Shown here piece after piece: positions 16,631 to 29,641 of a DNA stretch of 32,052 nt (position 1 is the stretch's first letter; every line of letters starts with the position of its first letter). The stretch comes from Geminicoccus sp. Its GTDB lineage: Bacteria; Pseudomonadota; Alphaproteobacteria; UBA7985. The DNA is taken from positions 1 through 32,052 of the forward strand of contig PAHJ01000084.1 in assembly GCA_002705565.1 (NCBI GenBank). Direction: 5' to 3'. The notes under the pieces are model-generated. The model had not been told where the DNA came from. It saw only the letters and a program-made list of their open reading frames with translations, and did not search any database. The translations under genes were made by a program, and so were the position numbers.

Positions 16631-17311
16631 TTAGCCCTCAGAGCCACGCAATGCTGGCGCACGAGCGGGTGTTCCGGCGATGGCGACGTCCCCTGTCATG
16701 GTCCCGCCGCGTTCAACCTCGAGTTCGCCAAAGCGGATCGTTCCGATAATCCGACCTGTCGACGCCAGCGTCAGCAAGCCCTCAACGGTCAGGTCACCTT
16801 CGAAGTGTCCAGCGATCTGGGCGGAATCGACCACAGCTGTTCCCGTAAAATAGCCGCCCGAGGCGACTTCAAGTGCGCGGCTGTCCATCAGCGCGGCTTC
16901 GACCGACCCTTCAACCACCAATCGCTCACAGGACGTGATTTCGCCCTTCATCTTGATTTCGCGGCCGACGATCAGTTTTCCAGTTTCCTGCATAGCGTTC
17001 TGAACACCTCTTCCTTGTTGCACGGCGGGGCGCGGTGCCGGGTTTTGCACGGTTGCGCCACTCATGCCGTCAGCGACGCCAGGGCGACGTTCAGCGCTGC
17101 GCGCAGGCGCGACGGTGGCGGCACGGGGTGCAGGCGCAGCGGCCGGAGCTGCTGCGGATGTGTTAGGGGTAGGCACGGTGGCGCGCGGCGCTACGGCCGG
17201 CCCTCCGGGCGTACCAGGTGCCGGGCGCGCAACGGGGTGTGCGGTGCTTTCTTGTGCGCCAACACCCTCGTCCGTGCCGTTAGGACCGTCTTTTTTTGTC
17301 TTGGAAAACAT
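16631..17311 (-). CDS. Bactofilin (polymer-forming cytoskeletal protein)
   Basis: A 226-residue protein. The first 105 residues are a disordered Ala/Pro-rich tail. The core (about residues 111-212) is a right-handed beta-helix with GKLIVGREIKMKGEI, LVVEGSVEAAL, GHFEGDLTVEGLLTL, GRIIGTIRFGELEVERGGTMTGDV. The repeated hydrophobic pattern with G-x-x-x-G turns is typical of bactofilins, which polymerise without nucleotide. In Caulobacter, BacA and BacB localise a cell-wall synthase at the stalk. Here there is no wall enzyme beside it. The start at 17311 has GGGAGG 14 bases upstream and gives the usual short MFSK N-terminus. Confidence 0.93.
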   Translation of the reverse strand: MFSKTKKDGPNGTDEGVGAQESTAHPVARPAPGTPGGPAVAPRATVPTPNTSAAAPAAAPAPRAATVAPARSAERRPGVADGMSGATVQNPAPRPAVQQGRGVQNAMQETGKLIVGREIKMKGEITSCERLVVEGSVEAALMDSRALEVASGGYFTGTAVVDSAQIAGHFEGDLTVEGLLTLASTGRIIGTIRFGELEVERGGTMTGDVAIAGTPARAPALRGSEG

Positions 17312-17463
17312 GGGCCAAGCGACCTCCCAAACTGAAACAGGCTGAAAGGGCGGGTGAAAAACCGCCGTTCTTATGCGCCGTTTTACGTGTAAATCGAGCT
17401 AAAACCAAGCTCTTAAACACCGAAGATCCAGAGAATCTTAGCAATTCGCCTTATTTATTCATC

Positions 17464-19731
<2,268 letters not shown>

Positions 19732-19787
19732 GTTGAAAACCCCTTCTTACCCAACTTCGGGAATTTGGTTAGCGGTACTACCTGATA

Positions 19788-22523
19788 ATGCGAGAAACAA
19801 ATGACCAAGTCGTAGCAGAGTCAACCTCCGCTGAGCGAAGGGCAGAGGCTTCGCCGATGATGATCCAGTATCTGGACATCAAGGATGCGCATCCTGACAG
19901 CCTGTTGTTTTACCGGATGGGCGACTTCTACGAGCTGTTTTTTGAAGACGCTGAACGGGCCGCAGCGGCGCTGGACATCGTGCTGACCAAGCGCGGCACA
20001 CACGGAAATGAACCCATCCCGATGGCGGGAGTGCCCCATCACGCGGCGGAAAATTACCTTTCACGGCTGATTCGTGCCGGATTTAAGGTTGCCATCGCTG
20101 AGCAAACCGAAGATCCCGCTGAAGCCAAAAAACGGGGCGCGAAGTCCGTGGTTCAGCGCGAGGTCGTCCGCATTGTCACGCCGGGAACGCTGACCGAGGA
20201 TTCGGTACTCCAAGCCGGCTCGCACAACTACCTTGCAGCTGTTGCAAAGGTGGCGGGGGGGCTGTCGCTGGCCTGGTTGGACATGTCTACCGGCGAATTT
20301 CGCGTGCAACTGGCAAAAAGCGAAACCGCTCTGGCGCAGGCGCTCGACATTATCGCGCCGGCTGAAATCGTTTTCCCGGAGTCGGCCTACGATGAACCGA
20401 GTTTCTTCCAGGCCCTGACCGGCACCGACGCGGCTCAGACGCCTTTGCCCAAAGTCCGCTTTGACAGCACCAACGCCAACGAGCGCCTGTGCAAGGCCTT
20501 CGGGGTCGCCAATCTAGACGCCTTTGGTGATTTCAGTCGGGCGGAGATTTCGGCTGCCGGGGCGGTCGCGGATTATGTCTATCTGACACAAAAAGGTGCC
20601 ATGCCGCGCCTGCGCCCGTTGCAGCAGGTTCAGACCGGTTGGTCGCTGGACATCGACCCGGCCTCACGCCGCAATCTGGAGCTTTTCGCCACCCAGAGCG
20701 GTCAGGCCAAAGGCAGTCTGTTCTCCTTGATTAACCGTACGCTGACTTCGGCGGGGTCACGGCGACTGCGCGATTGGTTGGCGCTGCCCTTTGCGCAGAT
20801 TGGGCCCATTGAAGACCGGTTGAGCGCGGTTGACGCGCTGGTCGCAGACGCGGGCCTGCGGGCGGATCTGCGCGAGGCCTTGCGGCAGGTTCCGGACATG
20901 GAGCGCGCCTTGACCCGCTTGTCACTGGGGCGCGGTGGGCCGCGGGACGTGCAGGCGATCCTGACCGGCTTGACCGGTACGCAGCACGTTGCTGACCGCA
21001 TGGTGCAGAGCCTGAGTCAGCGCTTGCTGCCCCCCTTGCTCGATGAGTGCCTGGCCGATGTTGGCCAGCCGGACGCGCTGTTCCCCGATCTGCACGCGGC
21101 GCTGGTGGAAGAACCGCCCACGTTGGCGCGCGATGGCGGCTTTATCGCACTGGGCTACGAGCCTGAACTCGACCGCCTGCGCCGCCTGCGTGATGACGCG
21201 CGCGGATTGATTGCGGGCTTGCAGGCGAAGTACGTCGAGCAAACCGGTATCCAGACGCTGAAAATCAAGCACAACAACGTGCTGGGTTACTTCATTGATG
21301 TGTCGGCCGTGAATGCTGACAAAATGCCGAGTGGGCCGGACAGCGGCTTCATCCATCGCCAGACACTGGCCAACGCCATGCGGTTCACAACGGTTGAGCT
21401 GAATGAACTGGAAGGCGAAATCCGCTCGGCGGCGGACAAAGCGCTGGGGCTGGAGTTGGACCTTTATACACAGATGGTCGCGGACATCCTTGCCCAGAGC
21501 GCTGATCTGGATCGGCTGACCGCCGCGATGGGGAGTCTCGACGCGCTGACGGCTCTGGCGGAACTGGCGGCCCAGCACGGCTGGACTCGCCCTCGCTTTG
21601 TCGAAGGGGCCGCCACCTTGCGGGTTGAGAGCGGGCGGCACCCGGTGGTGGAGCGGGCCCTGCGCGCGGCTGACGGCGAGCCCTTCATCGCCAACGACTG
21701 CGCCTTGCATGCCGACGACCTGCTGTGGCTGCTCACGGGCCCGAATATGGCGGGTAAATCCACATTCCTGCGGCAGAACGCGCTGCTGGTCGTGTTGGCG
21801 CAGATGGGGTCGTTCGTGCCCGCGCAGGCGCTGGAACTCAGCCCTGTGGACCGGCTGTTCTGCCGGGTGGGGGCTTCGGATGATCTGGCGCGCGGGCGGT
21901 CCACGTTCATGGTGGAGATGATCGAAACCGCTGCCATCCTCAATCAGGGCACGCAGCACTCCTTCGTTATCCTCGACGAAATTGGGCGCGGTACGTCGAC
22001 CTTTGACGGGCTGTCTATTGCCTGGGCCACGGTGGAGCATCTGGTCACGCGTCTGGGCTGCCGCTGCTTGTTTGCCACGCACTATCACGAGCTGACCGCC
22101 CTGGCCGATCAGATCACGTCCGTGACGTGCCACCGTATGGCAATCAAGGAGTGGGAGGACAGCATCGTGTTTCTCCACCAGGTTGTCGCCGGCGCCTCTG
22201 ACCGATCCTACGGGATCCAGGTCGCCAAGTTGGCCGGTCTGCCCCACAGCGTTGTGGAGCGTGCCTTTGCTGTGTTGCAGGCGCTGGAGGAAACCGATGT
22301 GAAGGGCGTGCGGGCAGAGGCATTGGGTCTGGATCTGCCGCTATTTGCTACCCTGACCCAGCCGCCACCGCCAACGGCCGCCGCTGTGTCTGATGCCCCA
22401 CCCAGAGGATGGGCGGAGGTGCTGGAGGTTGTTTCGGCGCTGGACCCTGACGACATGAGCCCAAAAGAAGCCTTGGATGCGCTCTATGCCTTGCGCGACC
22501 TGCACCGGTCTAAGGTAGACTAG
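19788..22523 (+). CDS. mutS: DNA mismatch repair protein MutS
   Basis: A 911-residue MutS. Domain I has the mismatch-wedge motif FYEL (residues 47-50) within [14 protein letters not shown]. The ATPase has Walker [10 protein letters not shown] (651-659), Walker B region [14 protein letters not shown] (Asp730, Glu731) and ATHYHELT. The C-terminal end DALYALRDL matches the helix-turn-helix tail. It binds mispairs and recruits MutL. No strong ribosome site precedes 19788; an internal ATG at 19857, preceded by AGAGG, would start at [15 protein letters not shown] and is a credible alternative. Four bases separate it from glnD. Confidence 0.97.
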   Translation: MRETNDQVVAESTSAERRAEASPMMIQYLDIKDAHPDSLLFYRMGDFYELFFEDAERAAAALDIVLTKRGTHGNEPIPMAGVPHHAAENYLSRLIRAGFKVAIAEQTEDPAEAKKRGAKSVVQREVVRIVTPGTLTEDSVLQAGSHNYLAAVAKVAGGLSLAWLDMSTGEFRVQLAKSETALAQALDIIAPAEIVFPESAYDEPSFFQALTGTDAAQTPLPKVRFDSTNANERLCKAFGVANLDAFGDFSRAEISAAGAVADYVYLTQKGAMPRLRPLQQVQTGWSLDIDPASRRNLELFATQSGQAKGSLFSLINRTLTSAGSRRLRDWLALPFAQIGPIEDRLSAVDALVADAGLRADLREALRQVPDMERALTRLSLGRGGPRDVQAILTGLTGTQHVADRMVQSLSQRLLPPLLDECLADVGQPDALFPDLHAALVEEPPTLARDGGFIALGYEPELDRLRRLRDDARGLIAGLQAKYVEQTGIQTLKIKHNNVLGYFIDVSAVNADKMPSGPDSGFIHRQTLANAMRFTTVELNELEGEIRSAADKALGLELDLYTQMVADILAQSADLDRLTAAMGSLDALTALAELAAQHGWTRPRFVEGAATLRVESGRHPVVERALRAADGEPFIANDCALHADDLLWLLTGPNMAGKSTFLRQNALLVVLAQMGSFVPAQALELSPVDRLFCRVGASDDLARGRSTFMVEMIETAAILNQGTQHSFVILDEIGRGTSTFDGLSIAWATVEHLVTRLGCRCLFATHYHELTALADQITSVTCHRMAIKEWEDSIVFLHQVVAGASDRSYGIQVAKLAGLPHSVVERAFAVLQALEETDVKGVRAEALGLDLPLFATLTQPPPPTAAAVSDAPPRGWAEVLEVVSALDPDDMSPKEALDALYALRDLHRSKVD

Positions 22524-22527
22524 GCCC

Positions 22528-25224
22528 ATGATACTCGCTGACATGAATCCTCCTTGCCTGCCTGAATTGGGCGACGGCGACCTGTTTGCCACCGATCGGC
22601 CGCGGCTGATCGAACGCATCCGTGCGGAGCGTGCGCGTGTTCTGACGAAGCTGGGGGAAAGCCTGGCCGCGGGAGATGACACGGGTTCGACCGCTGCTGT
22701 ACGCCTGGCGCACTGGAGCGACGTGCTGATCACTGCTGTTTTCGAGCAAATCCAGAACGCCAAGCCGGAGAGCCACCGGACGCCGATGGCATTGGTGGGT
22801 CTGGGCGGCTATGGGCGCGGCCAGTTGGCGCCACATTCAGACATCGACCTGCTGTTCTTGACGCAAAACCCGATCAGTGACGATTCCGCCGGGGCGGTCG
22901 AGGCGTTGCTGTACGTGCTCTGGGATGCCGGGTTCAAGGTCGGACAGGCCGTGCGCTCTATGAATCAGTGCATGACCGAAGCCAACGAAGACGTGCGCAC
23001 CCTGACGTCGATGATCGAAAACCGCCTGATCACCGGGGATGTCGGCCTGTCGACCCGGCTGAACGACAAAATCATCCGCTTGCTGCGCGGCGGTGGGCGT
23101 AGCCGGCGGTTCACGGATGAAAAGATGGCGGAACGGCGCAACCGCTATATGCAGCCCGGAAACAGCCGCTACGCGCTGGAACCGCATGTCAAAGAGGGCA
23201 TTGGCGGCTTACGTGACCTGCACACGCTGTACTGGATCACCTTAGCCCGCTTTGCCGATAGCGGCCCAACCCTGCTGCATGAACAGGGCTTGCTGACCGC
23301 CGGACAAGCGGAGCGGATGCGGACGGCGGAAACCTTCTTCTGGACGGTCCGATTTCACCTGCACCTGCTGACAGGACGGGGCGAAGACCGGCTGACCTTT
23401 GACCTGCAGCTCGATGTCGCCAAGGCCCTGGGGTACGCCCCCCGCGGTGGCCAGCAGGCGGTCGAGCGGTTCATGACGCGCTACTATAAAATGACCCGCG
23501 ACGTCGGGGCGCTGTCTTATTTCGTGCTGGCTAGCGTGCTGGATGACGTCAAGGCCGAGGGCAGCCTGAGCCTGCCCAACTTCTTGATACCGCGCTCGGA
23601 AATCGACGGGTTTCAGGTGCAGGACAACCGCCTGCGCGTCTCGCGCGCCAGGCAGTTCGACGAGGCGCCCATCGACCTGATCCGGATTTTCCGCGTGTCG
23701 TTGGATGAGGGCTTGGAGATTCATCCCAAGACCCTGCAAACGATCATGCAGAAGGCAAGGATGGTTTCTGCCAATGGCTTGCATGACGACAGGGAAGCCA
23801 ACTCGGTGTTCTTGGACATCCTCACCCACCGGCATAACCCGCTCGAAATCCTGCGGCTGATGAATGATACCTCCGTGCTGGGTTATCTGCTGCCCGAGTT
23901 TGGCGCCGTGGTCGGTATGATGCAGTTCAACCGCTATCACCACTATACCGTGGACGAGCACACGCTGCGGGCGGTTGGGGTCATGCACCGCGTTGCTGCC
24001 GACCAAGGCGACGACGGCATGGGACGGGCTTCAGCGGTGTTTGGAGACATCGTGCAGACCCGCGCGCTCTATGTCGCCATGCTGCTGCACGACCTGATGA
24101 AGGGTCGCGACGAACCCCATGAGATCCTGGGCGCGGAAATGGCCAAGCAGATGGGGCCTCGCATGGGGCTGACCGAAAGTGAAACGTCCTTTGTCGCCTG
24201 GTTGATCCGTGAGCATCTGAACATGTCAGCGGTGGCATTCCAGCGGGACATCGACGATCCTGAAGTCATCAAGGACTTTGCCGCGCAGGCAGGTTCGCTG
24301 GAACGGCTACGGGCGCTGTTTGTGCTCACGGTGGCCGATATCCGGGCGGTCGGACCGGATGTGTGGAACGGGTGGAAGGCCTCGCTGCTGGGTCAACTTT
24401 ATGTCGGAGCCGCCGACGTGTTGACGCTCGGGACCGACTCGCCGCGCGAAGCCGACCGGGCGCGGGAGTGTCAGGACACCGTCGAGGCGGCCAACGGTCC
24501 CGATCGTTCGGACCAGCTCGAAACCCTGCGCCAGGTCGCGCCTCGGTCTTACTGGCTGGCCTATGACCCTGATACCATTGTTTGTCACCTTGACCTAATG
24601 GCGGAAACCGAAGCCCGGGATGCCAAAATAGGCGTGTCTTTTCGCCAGTACGATAACGAAGGCTGGACCGAGGTCTTTGTCTACGTCCTCGATCACGCAG
24701 GCATGTTTGCCGGCATCGCCGGCGCGGTTGGTGTGTGCGGTTTTGATATCGACGGAGCCAAGGCGCACACGCTGGGTAATTCCATGGTGCTGGACACCTT
24801 CGCCGTCTCGACCCACCAGGGCGACGCGCTCGACAACAGCCAGCGGGATCGACTGCGCGAGACCATTTTCCGCGTGGTGACCGGCGAAATGCGCCTGGGC
24901 CCGGAAATCGAAAAGCGCCTCAAGCGGCGTTCCCAGCGCATTCAGGTGCTCGACCCCGATCATGCCATCGTCGTGAACAACCGCGCTTCGGACAAATTCA
25001 CCCTGCTCGAAGTCAGCGGCCCGAACCGCCCCGGCGAGCTCTATCGCATCACCCGCGCTTTGGGCGCGGACGGGTTGGCCATCCATAGCGCCAAAATCAG
25101 CTCCTACGGCCAGCGCTACGTCGATGTGTTCTATTTGCTCGATGGACTGGGCGGGAAAATTGAGAGCACGGATCGGCTCGCTCGGATCAGAACGCGGGTG
25201 ATGGAAAGCCTCTCGGATGGCTGA
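22528..25224 (+). CDS. glnD: Bifunctional [protein-PII] uridylyltransferase / uridylyl-removing enzyme
   Basis: An 898-residue GlnD. The nucleotidyltransferase domain has GGYGRG (residues 93-98) and PHSDIDLLF with Asp105 and Asp107. The HD domain has HHYTVDEHTLRAVGV and LLHDLMKG (His521, Asp522), the uridylyl-removing part. Two ACT domains follow (from about 714 and 825) that bind glutamine. It uridylylates P-II under low glutamine and reverses this when glutamine is high. Its substrate is encoded at the left end of this window (1-108). It lies in a mutS-glnD-murJ-trpS run, an order common in alphaproteobacteria. Its last bases overlap the murJ start by eight bases. Confidence 0.97.
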   Translation: MILADMNPPCLPELGDGDLFATDRPRLIERIRAERARVLTKLGESLAAGDDTGSTAAVRLAHWSDVLITAVFEQIQNAKPESHRTPMALVGLGGYGRGQLAPHSDIDLLFLTQNPISDDSAGAVEALLYVLWDAGFKVGQAVRSMNQCMTEANEDVRTLTSMIENRLITGDVGLSTRLNDKIIRLLRGGGRSRRFTDEKMAERRNRYMQPGNSRYALEPHVKEGIGGLRDLHTLYWITLARFADSGPTLLHEQGLLTAGQAERMRTAETFFWTVRFHLHLLTGRGEDRLTFDLQLDVAKALGYAPRGGQQAVERFMTRYYKMTRDVGALSYFVLASVLDDVKAEGSLSLPNFLIPRSEIDGFQVQDNRLRVSRARQFDEAPIDLIRIFRVSLDEGLEIHPKTLQTIMQKARMVSANGLHDDREANSVFLDILTHRHNPLEILRLMNDTSVLGYLLPEFGAVVGMMQFNRYHHYTVDEHTLRAVGVMHRVAADQGDDGMGRASAVFGDIVQTRALYVAMLLHDLMKGRDEPHEILGAEMAKQMGPRMGLTESETSFVAWLIREHLNMSAVAFQRDIDDPEVIKDFAAQAGSLERLRALFVLTVADIRAVGPDVWNGWKASLLGQLYVGAADVLTLGTDSPREADRARECQDTVEAANGPDRSDQLETLRQVAPRSYWLAYDPDTIVCHLDLMAETEARDAKIGVSFRQYDNEGWTEVFVYVLDHAGMFAGIAGAVGVCGFDIDGAKAHTLGNSMVLDTFAVSTHQGDALDNSQRDRLRETIFRVVTGEMRLGPEIEKRLKRRSQRIQVLDPDHAIVVNNRASDKFTLLEVSGPNRPGELYRITRALGADGLAIHSAKISSYGQRYVDVFYLLDGLGGKIESTDRLARIRTRVMESLSDG

Positions 25225-26809
25225 GTCGCCCCAAGTTGATGCCGCGCAGGACGAACTGGCCAGGTCCGTCGGTACGGTCGGCGGGCTGACACTTATCAGC
25301 CGTTTGCTGGGCTACGTCCGCGACATCTTCATGGCGACGATCATCGGCGCAGGACCAATAGGCGACGCCTTCACATTTGCGCTCACCCTGCCCAACTCGT
25401 TCCGCCAGATTTTTGCTGAAGGTGCCTTCAACGCAGCATTTGTGCCGACCTATACCGAGACGCAGACCCGCGAGGGTAAGGCGAAGGCAGCACGCTTTGC
25501 AGGGCAAGTGATGGCCCTGCTGCTGCTTATATTGGTGCCGTTGAGCGCGCTGGTCCTGTGGCAGATGCCAGCGGTGGTGGGGTTCTTATCCCAGGGGTAC
25601 GAGCCCGGCGGTGAGCGGTTCGTGCTGGCCGTGCTGTTCAGCCGGATCATGTTTGGCTACCTGACGCTGGTTTCTCTGATGGCGCTGTGCGTGGGCATGC
25701 TCAACGCCAACCGCCGTTTCGCGCCCGGCCCGGCGGTGCAAATTGGCTACAACGTGATCTTGATAGCTGCTCTGGTGGGTCTGGTGCCGATGCTGGGTTA
25801 TCCCGCACACGTGCTGAGTGTCGGGGTGCTCTCCGCTGGCGCGTTCCAGTTTGCCGTGGCGTGGGTGTTGGTGAGCCTGCTGATTGGCATCACGGTGATC
25901 CCTCGCCTGCCGCGCTTTGACGCTCGGCTGCGGTCCATGTTGCTGCTTATGGGGCCGGGGATCGTGTCGGCTTCGGGGTTGCAGATTGCCTCGCTGGTCA
26001 ACCGTGCGCTGGCATCAGAAGCTGTGGGGGCCCAGGCGCAGTTGTATTACGCTGAACGGCTGTATTTCCTGCCGCTGGCCATCATTGGTATTGCCTTTGG
26101 CGTGGTGATCCTGCCCACGCTCAGCCGCGCGCTGGCCCAAAACGACTCCCAGCAGGCGGAAGCGACCATTCAGGACGGTTTGAGTCTTGCCGTGTTCATT
26201 GCGTTGCCTGCTTCGGTGGCGATGGCGGTGATGCCGCGGGAGATCCTTTCGGCGCTGTTCCAATATGGTGCCTTTGACATCCTCGCGACCGAGCAGGCGG
26301 GCTGGATCCTGCTGGCACTGGCGCTGGGTCTGGTGCCAGTCATCGTCCAGCGCATCCTCTACCCGACATTTTATGCGCGTAAAGACACGCTCACGCCCAT
26401 GCTGCTGACTCTCTTCGGTGTGGCTGTGCAAGTGGCCGTTGCGGCGAGTTTGTTTCCGCGACTGGGTGTGCTGGGTTTGGGATTGTCCGTGGCGCTGGCA
26501 GCGTGGGTGCAAGTGTTTGTTGCAGGATGGGTGACACAGCGGCGCGGGTTTTGGCGGCTTCAAACTGGTCTGGTTTGGTTGGTGCTGCGGTGCGCCATGG
26601 CGGCGGGGTTGATGGGTCTGGCACTGGCATTGCTCAAAGCGCCCCTGACCTCGATGTTCCAGGCGTCCACACTCTGGCCCAAAGTGCCGATTCTGGGTCT
26701 GCTGGTGATTTTAGGCGCAGCAATCTATATATTAACATGTATTGGTTTTAAGGCGGTGCCGCCTTCTGCCATGGCAGCGTTGCGAAGGTTCCGCAAGCGC
26801 TCGGGTTGA
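25217..26809 (+). CDS. murJ: Lipid II flippase MurJ
   Basis: A 530-residue integral membrane protein of the MviN/MurJ MOP family with about 14 membrane segments. The N-terminal TLISRLLGYVRDIFMA and the downstream PNSFRQIFAEGAFNAAFVPTY are highly characteristic. It flips lipid II across the inner membrane for peptidoglycan synthesis. The ATG at 25217 lies inside the end of glnD, so the two are translationally coupled. An AT-rich patch near 26720-26750 interrupts the otherwise GC-rich C-terminus. A gap of 69 bases follows before trpS. Confidence 0.96.
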   Translation: MAESPQVDAAQDELARSVGTVGGLTLISRLLGYVRDIFMATIIGAGPIGDAFTFALTLPNSFRQIFAEGAFNAAFVPTYTETQTREGKAKAARFAGQVMALLLLILVPLSALVLWQMPAVVGFLSQGYEPGGERFVLAVLFSRIMFGYLTLVSLMALCVGMLNANRRFAPGPAVQIGYNVILIAALVGLVPMLGYPAHVLSVGVLSAGAFQFAVAWVLVSLLIGITVIPRLPRFDARLRSMLLLMGPGIVSASGLQIASLVNRALASEAVGAQAQLYYAERLYFLPLAIIGIAFGVVILPTLSRALAQNDSQQAEATIQDGLSLAVFIALPASVAMAVMPREILSALFQYGAFDILATEQAGWILLALALGLVPVIVQRILYPTFYARKDTLTPMLLTLFGVAVQVAVAASLFPRLGVLGLGLSVALAAWVQVFVAGWVTQRRGFWRLQTGLVWLVLRCAMAAGLMGLALALLKAPLTSMFQASTLWPKVPILGLLVILGAAIYILTCIGFKAVPPSAMAALRRFRKRSG

Positions 26810-26878
26810 CCCCATCGGTCTAAGGGCGTCATAGGGACCATGACTTTTTAGGCCGCCTCAAATTCAGGGAGCAGCGCC

Positions 26879-27928
26879 ATGACCGATCAGGGTCCAACCA
26901 CAAAACGCATTTTCTCCGGTGTCCAGCCGACCGGTGGTCTTCACTTGGGTAACTATCTGGGTGCGGTGCGGAACTTCGTTGATCTGCAAGACGAATACGA
27001 GTGTGTCTACTGTGTTGTTGATCTGCACGCGATTACCGTGTGGCAGGATCCGACCAAGCTCGCCGAACAGACACGGGAAATTACAGCTGCTTTCCTTGCG
27101 GCCGGAATCGACCCCAAAACGTCGATCATCTTCAATCAGTCCCAAGTCCGTGCGCATGCTGAGCTGGGCTGGATGTTCAACTGTGTGGCGCGGGTTGGCT
27201 GGCTGAACCGCATGACGCAGTTTAAAGACAAGGCTGGCAAGAACCGCGAAGCCGCCTCGGTAGGCCTCTACGGCTATCCCGTGCTCCAGGCTGCGGACAT
27301 CCTCGCCTATCTGGCGACCCACGTGCCGGTGGGCGAAGACCAGAAACAGCACCTGGAGCTGACCCGCGACATCGCCGGAAAGTTCAACAACGACTTTGGG
27401 GTGGATTTCTTCCCCTTGATCGAACCGCTGATCATGGGCGCTGCGGCGAGGATTATGTCCTTGCGGGACGGCTCCAAGAAAATGTCCAAATCCGAAGCCT
27501 CTGACATGTCGCGCATCAATCTGCACGACGATGCTGACGCCATCGCCAACAAGATCCGCCGCGCCAAAACTGACCCCCAGGCCTTGCCCGGGGTTGAAGT
27601 GCTGGATGAGCACGGCGCGATCACCGACGCCTTTTCCAAGGAACGCCCAGAAGCGGCCAACCTGGTCACGATCTACGCGGCCTTGGGCCGGCAGTCTCTG
27701 AGCCATGTTCTTGACGAGCTGGCTGGTAAGTCATTCAGCGACTTCAAGGGCATGCTGACCGAGCGTGCTGTTGACCAGATGGCCCCTATCGGCTCGGAAA
27801 TGCAGCGCCTGATGAATGATCCGGCGCACATTGACGGGGTACTCAGAGAGGGTGCCGAGCGGGCGCGAGCCATCGCGGATCCAGTCATCGACCAAGTTTA
27901 CGACATCGTCGGGCTCCTCCGCGCGTAA
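26879..27928 (+). CDS. trpS: Tryptophanyl-tRNA synthetase
   Basis: A 349-residue class Ic synthetase that charges tRNA(Trp). The HIGH-type motif is HLGN (residues 22-25) inside [12 protein letters not shown] and the KMSKS motif is intact (201-205). [17 protein letters not shown] is the family-specific stretch before it. Length matches bacterial TrpRS. GGGAGC lies about nine bases upstream of the ATG. It is the last gene in the mutS-glnD-murJ run. Confidence 0.97.
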   Translation: MTDQGPTTKRIFSGVQPTGGLHLGNYLGAVRNFVDLQDEYECVYCVVDLHAITVWQDPTKLAEQTREITAAFLAAGIDPKTSIIFNQSQVRAHAELGWMFNCVARVGWLNRMTQFKDKAGKNREAASVGLYGYPVLQAADILAYLATHVPVGEDQKQHLELTRDIAGKFNNDFGVDFFPLIEPLIMGAAARIMSLRDGSKKMSKSEASDMSRINLHDDADAIANKIRRAKTDPQALPGVEVLDEHGAITDAFSKERPEAANLVTIYAALGRQSLSHVLDELAGKSFSDFKGMLTERAVDQMAPIGSEMQRLMNDPAHIDGVLREGAERARAIADPVIDQVYDIVGLLRA

Positions 27929-27983
27929 GTTTTCCAAGAGTAAGGTAACAGAGAATGCAGCATCGGAAGGGAACATCAGCACA

Positions 27984-28907
27984 ATGAGCATGTATCTTCC
28001 GATTGCCGAGATGGCGACCAACCCTTTTGTGATTGTCTTTTTTGGCGCGCTGGTTGGTGCCATGAGTGGGTTGTTTGGCGTCGGTGGCGGGTTCCTGATG
28101 GCGCCGATCCTGTTTTTCCTCGGTATTCCCCCTTCAGTGGCTGTTTCCACCGAGGCGACACAGATTTGTGCAGCGTCGGTTTCCGGCTCACTGGCGCACT
28201 TCCGGCGCGGCAATCTCGATGTGAAGATGGGCGCGCTGCTGGTTGCCGGGGGCTTGGTGGGCTCGACCCTGGGGGTGTTCACGTTCAAATGGCTGATCAC
28301 GCTGGGATCGATCGATTTGGTGATTCAGCTGTTCTACGTGGTGTTCCTGGGCGGCGTCGGGGGCCTGATGTTCCTCGAAAGCCTCCAGGCCATGATGCGC
28401 CGTCGCGCGGGCAAGACTGCGACCCACAAACGCCGCCACGGCTTTATGCACGGCCTGCCCTTCCGCACCAAATTCCCCCGCTCCAAGCTCTACATTTCCG
28501 CCATTTTGCCAGTAGCGGTCGGCCTCGGTGTCGGTTTTCTAAGCGCGATCATGGGGGTCGGCGGTGGTTTCATCATGGTTCCCGCGATGATTTACCTGCT
28601 CGGCATGCCGACAATGGTGGTCGTCGGGACGTCGCTTTTCACCATCATCTTTGTAACGGGCAACAACACACTGCAGCACGCCTGGTTCAACGGTACCGTC
28701 GATCTGGTGTTGGCGGGGCTGCTGCTGGTCGGTGGGGTTATCGGGGCGCAGATTGGCGTGCGGCTTTCGGGCCGCTTCAATGCCGAACAGCTTCGAATCC
28801 TGTTGGCGCTGATCGTCTTGGCGGTCTGCTTCAAAATTCTCTCTGACCTGCTGGTGGGCGGACCGCCGATCCAATTCTCGTTTAGGGAGGTCGCGGGTCA
28901 TGGTTAA
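27984..28907 (+). CDS. TauE/SafE-family permease (putative sulfite/sulfonate exporter)
   Basis: A 307-residue membrane protein with about eight segments and the doubled TauE/SafE motif: GLFGVGGGFLMAPIL in the first half and IMGVGGGFIMVPAMIYLLG in the second. Between the halves is a basic cytoplasmic loop (MMRRRAGKTATHKRRHG). Family members export sulfite, sulfoacetate or similar anions, but the substrate here is unknown. The ATG at 27984 has GGAAGGGA upstream and gives a normal length; the frame is open into the trpS end without meaning. The TIGR02186 gene overlaps its end by eight bases, and this pair recurs in alphaproteobacteria. Confidence 0.9.
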   Translation: MSMYLPIAEMATNPFVIVFFGALVGAMSGLFGVGGGFLMAPILFFLGIPPSVAVSTEATQICAASVSGSLAHFRRGNLDVKMGALLVAGGLVGSTLGVFTFKWLITLGSIDLVIQLFYVVFLGGVGGLMFLESLQAMMRRRAGKTATHKRRHGFMHGLPFRTKFPRSKLYISAILPVAVGLGVGFLSAIMGVGGGFIMVPAMIYLLGMPTMVVVGTSLFTIIFVTGNNTLQHAWFNGTVDLVLAGLLLVGGVIGAQIGVRLSGRFNAEQLRILLALIVLAVCFKILSDLLVGGPPIQFSFREVAGHG

Positions 28908-29610
28908 GGGGTTGGCGCAGCGCATCACGGTTCGGCTGATTGGTGGCATGGTGCTTGTCCTCGCCGTCGTCCTGGCCGGATTAACCCTGAGCCCCGTCAG
29001 CGGTGCCCAGGGCCCAGACGTGGCAGCGGTGGAGAGCAAAGTTTCTGTGGGCTTATTCAGCGGCAAGACCGTTGTGCGCGTGTTTGGCTCTACCGCGACC
29101 CCGGATGTGCCAATCCGGCTTGAGCTTACTGGCCCCGACCGTGAAGTGAAGTTTACGCGCGACGTCCGACGCTTCGGCATCAAGGTCGCCCAGACCATAG
29201 AAGACGCCCCGCAGGTCATCCCGGCCATCCGTGCGGAATTGTCCTCCGGAGATATTCCGCTGCGCCGAGAAGGCGATGCATTGGAAGACGCATTGATCCG
29301 CGAAGGCGTGGTGATCATCCGGCCCAACGCCATCAAGATGGAGCCTTCGGGTCTGTTTTTCGCTGAAATCCCACTACCGCCGAGCGCGCCCGTGGGTGAC
29401 TACAAGATAGAGATTTTCCAGGAGGGCGCGCTGCGCACCGTTGCGAAAATCAAGCTCGCAGAAGAGTCTTTTTCCATTCAGCAGCAGGGTTTTGTGGCTC
29501 TGGTGTCGCGTGGAGCGAAGGATTATGCTTTATTTTATGGTCTGATATGCGTATTAGTCGCCGTCGCGGCTGGTTGGATTACAGAACGGGTGTTCCGCAA
29601 CCGACGCTGA
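28900..29610 (+). CDS. TIGR02186-family membrane-anchored protein (partner of TauE-type permease)
   Basis: A 236-residue protein. The N-terminal hydrophobic stretch (about residues 12-36) looks like a signal peptide or anchor ending SGAQ. A beta-rich external body follows, with ESKVSVGLFSGKTVVRVFG, then VIIRPNAIKMEPSGLFFAEIPLPP. A C-terminal membrane segment (about 207-229) ends with basic residues. This is the alphaproteobacterial Alph_Pro_TM family, of unknown function, nearly always beside a TauE-family permease. The eight-base overlap with that gene points to coupled expression and a probable complex; the last point is inference. Confidence 0.88.
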   Translation: MVKGLAQRITVRLIGGMVLVLAVVLAGLTLSPVSGAQGPDVAAVESKVSVGLFSGKTVVRVFGSTATPDVPIRLELTGPDREVKFTRDVRRFGIKVAQTIEDAPQVIPAIRAELSSGDIPLRREGDALEDALIREGVVIIRPNAIKMEPSGLFFAEIPLPPSAPVGDYKIEIFQEGALRTVAKIKLAEESFSIQQQGFVALVSRGAKDYALFYGLICVLVAVAAGWITERVFRNRR

Positions 29611-29641
29611 TGAAGGCGATTTCAATGCTGATGGAGACTCT

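Noticed and set aside
20922-22247. Long minus-strand open frame of 441 codons inside mutS
   Set aside because: It is antisense to the conserved MutS ATPase region and has low-complexity His/Gln/Arg-rich sequence without a domain.
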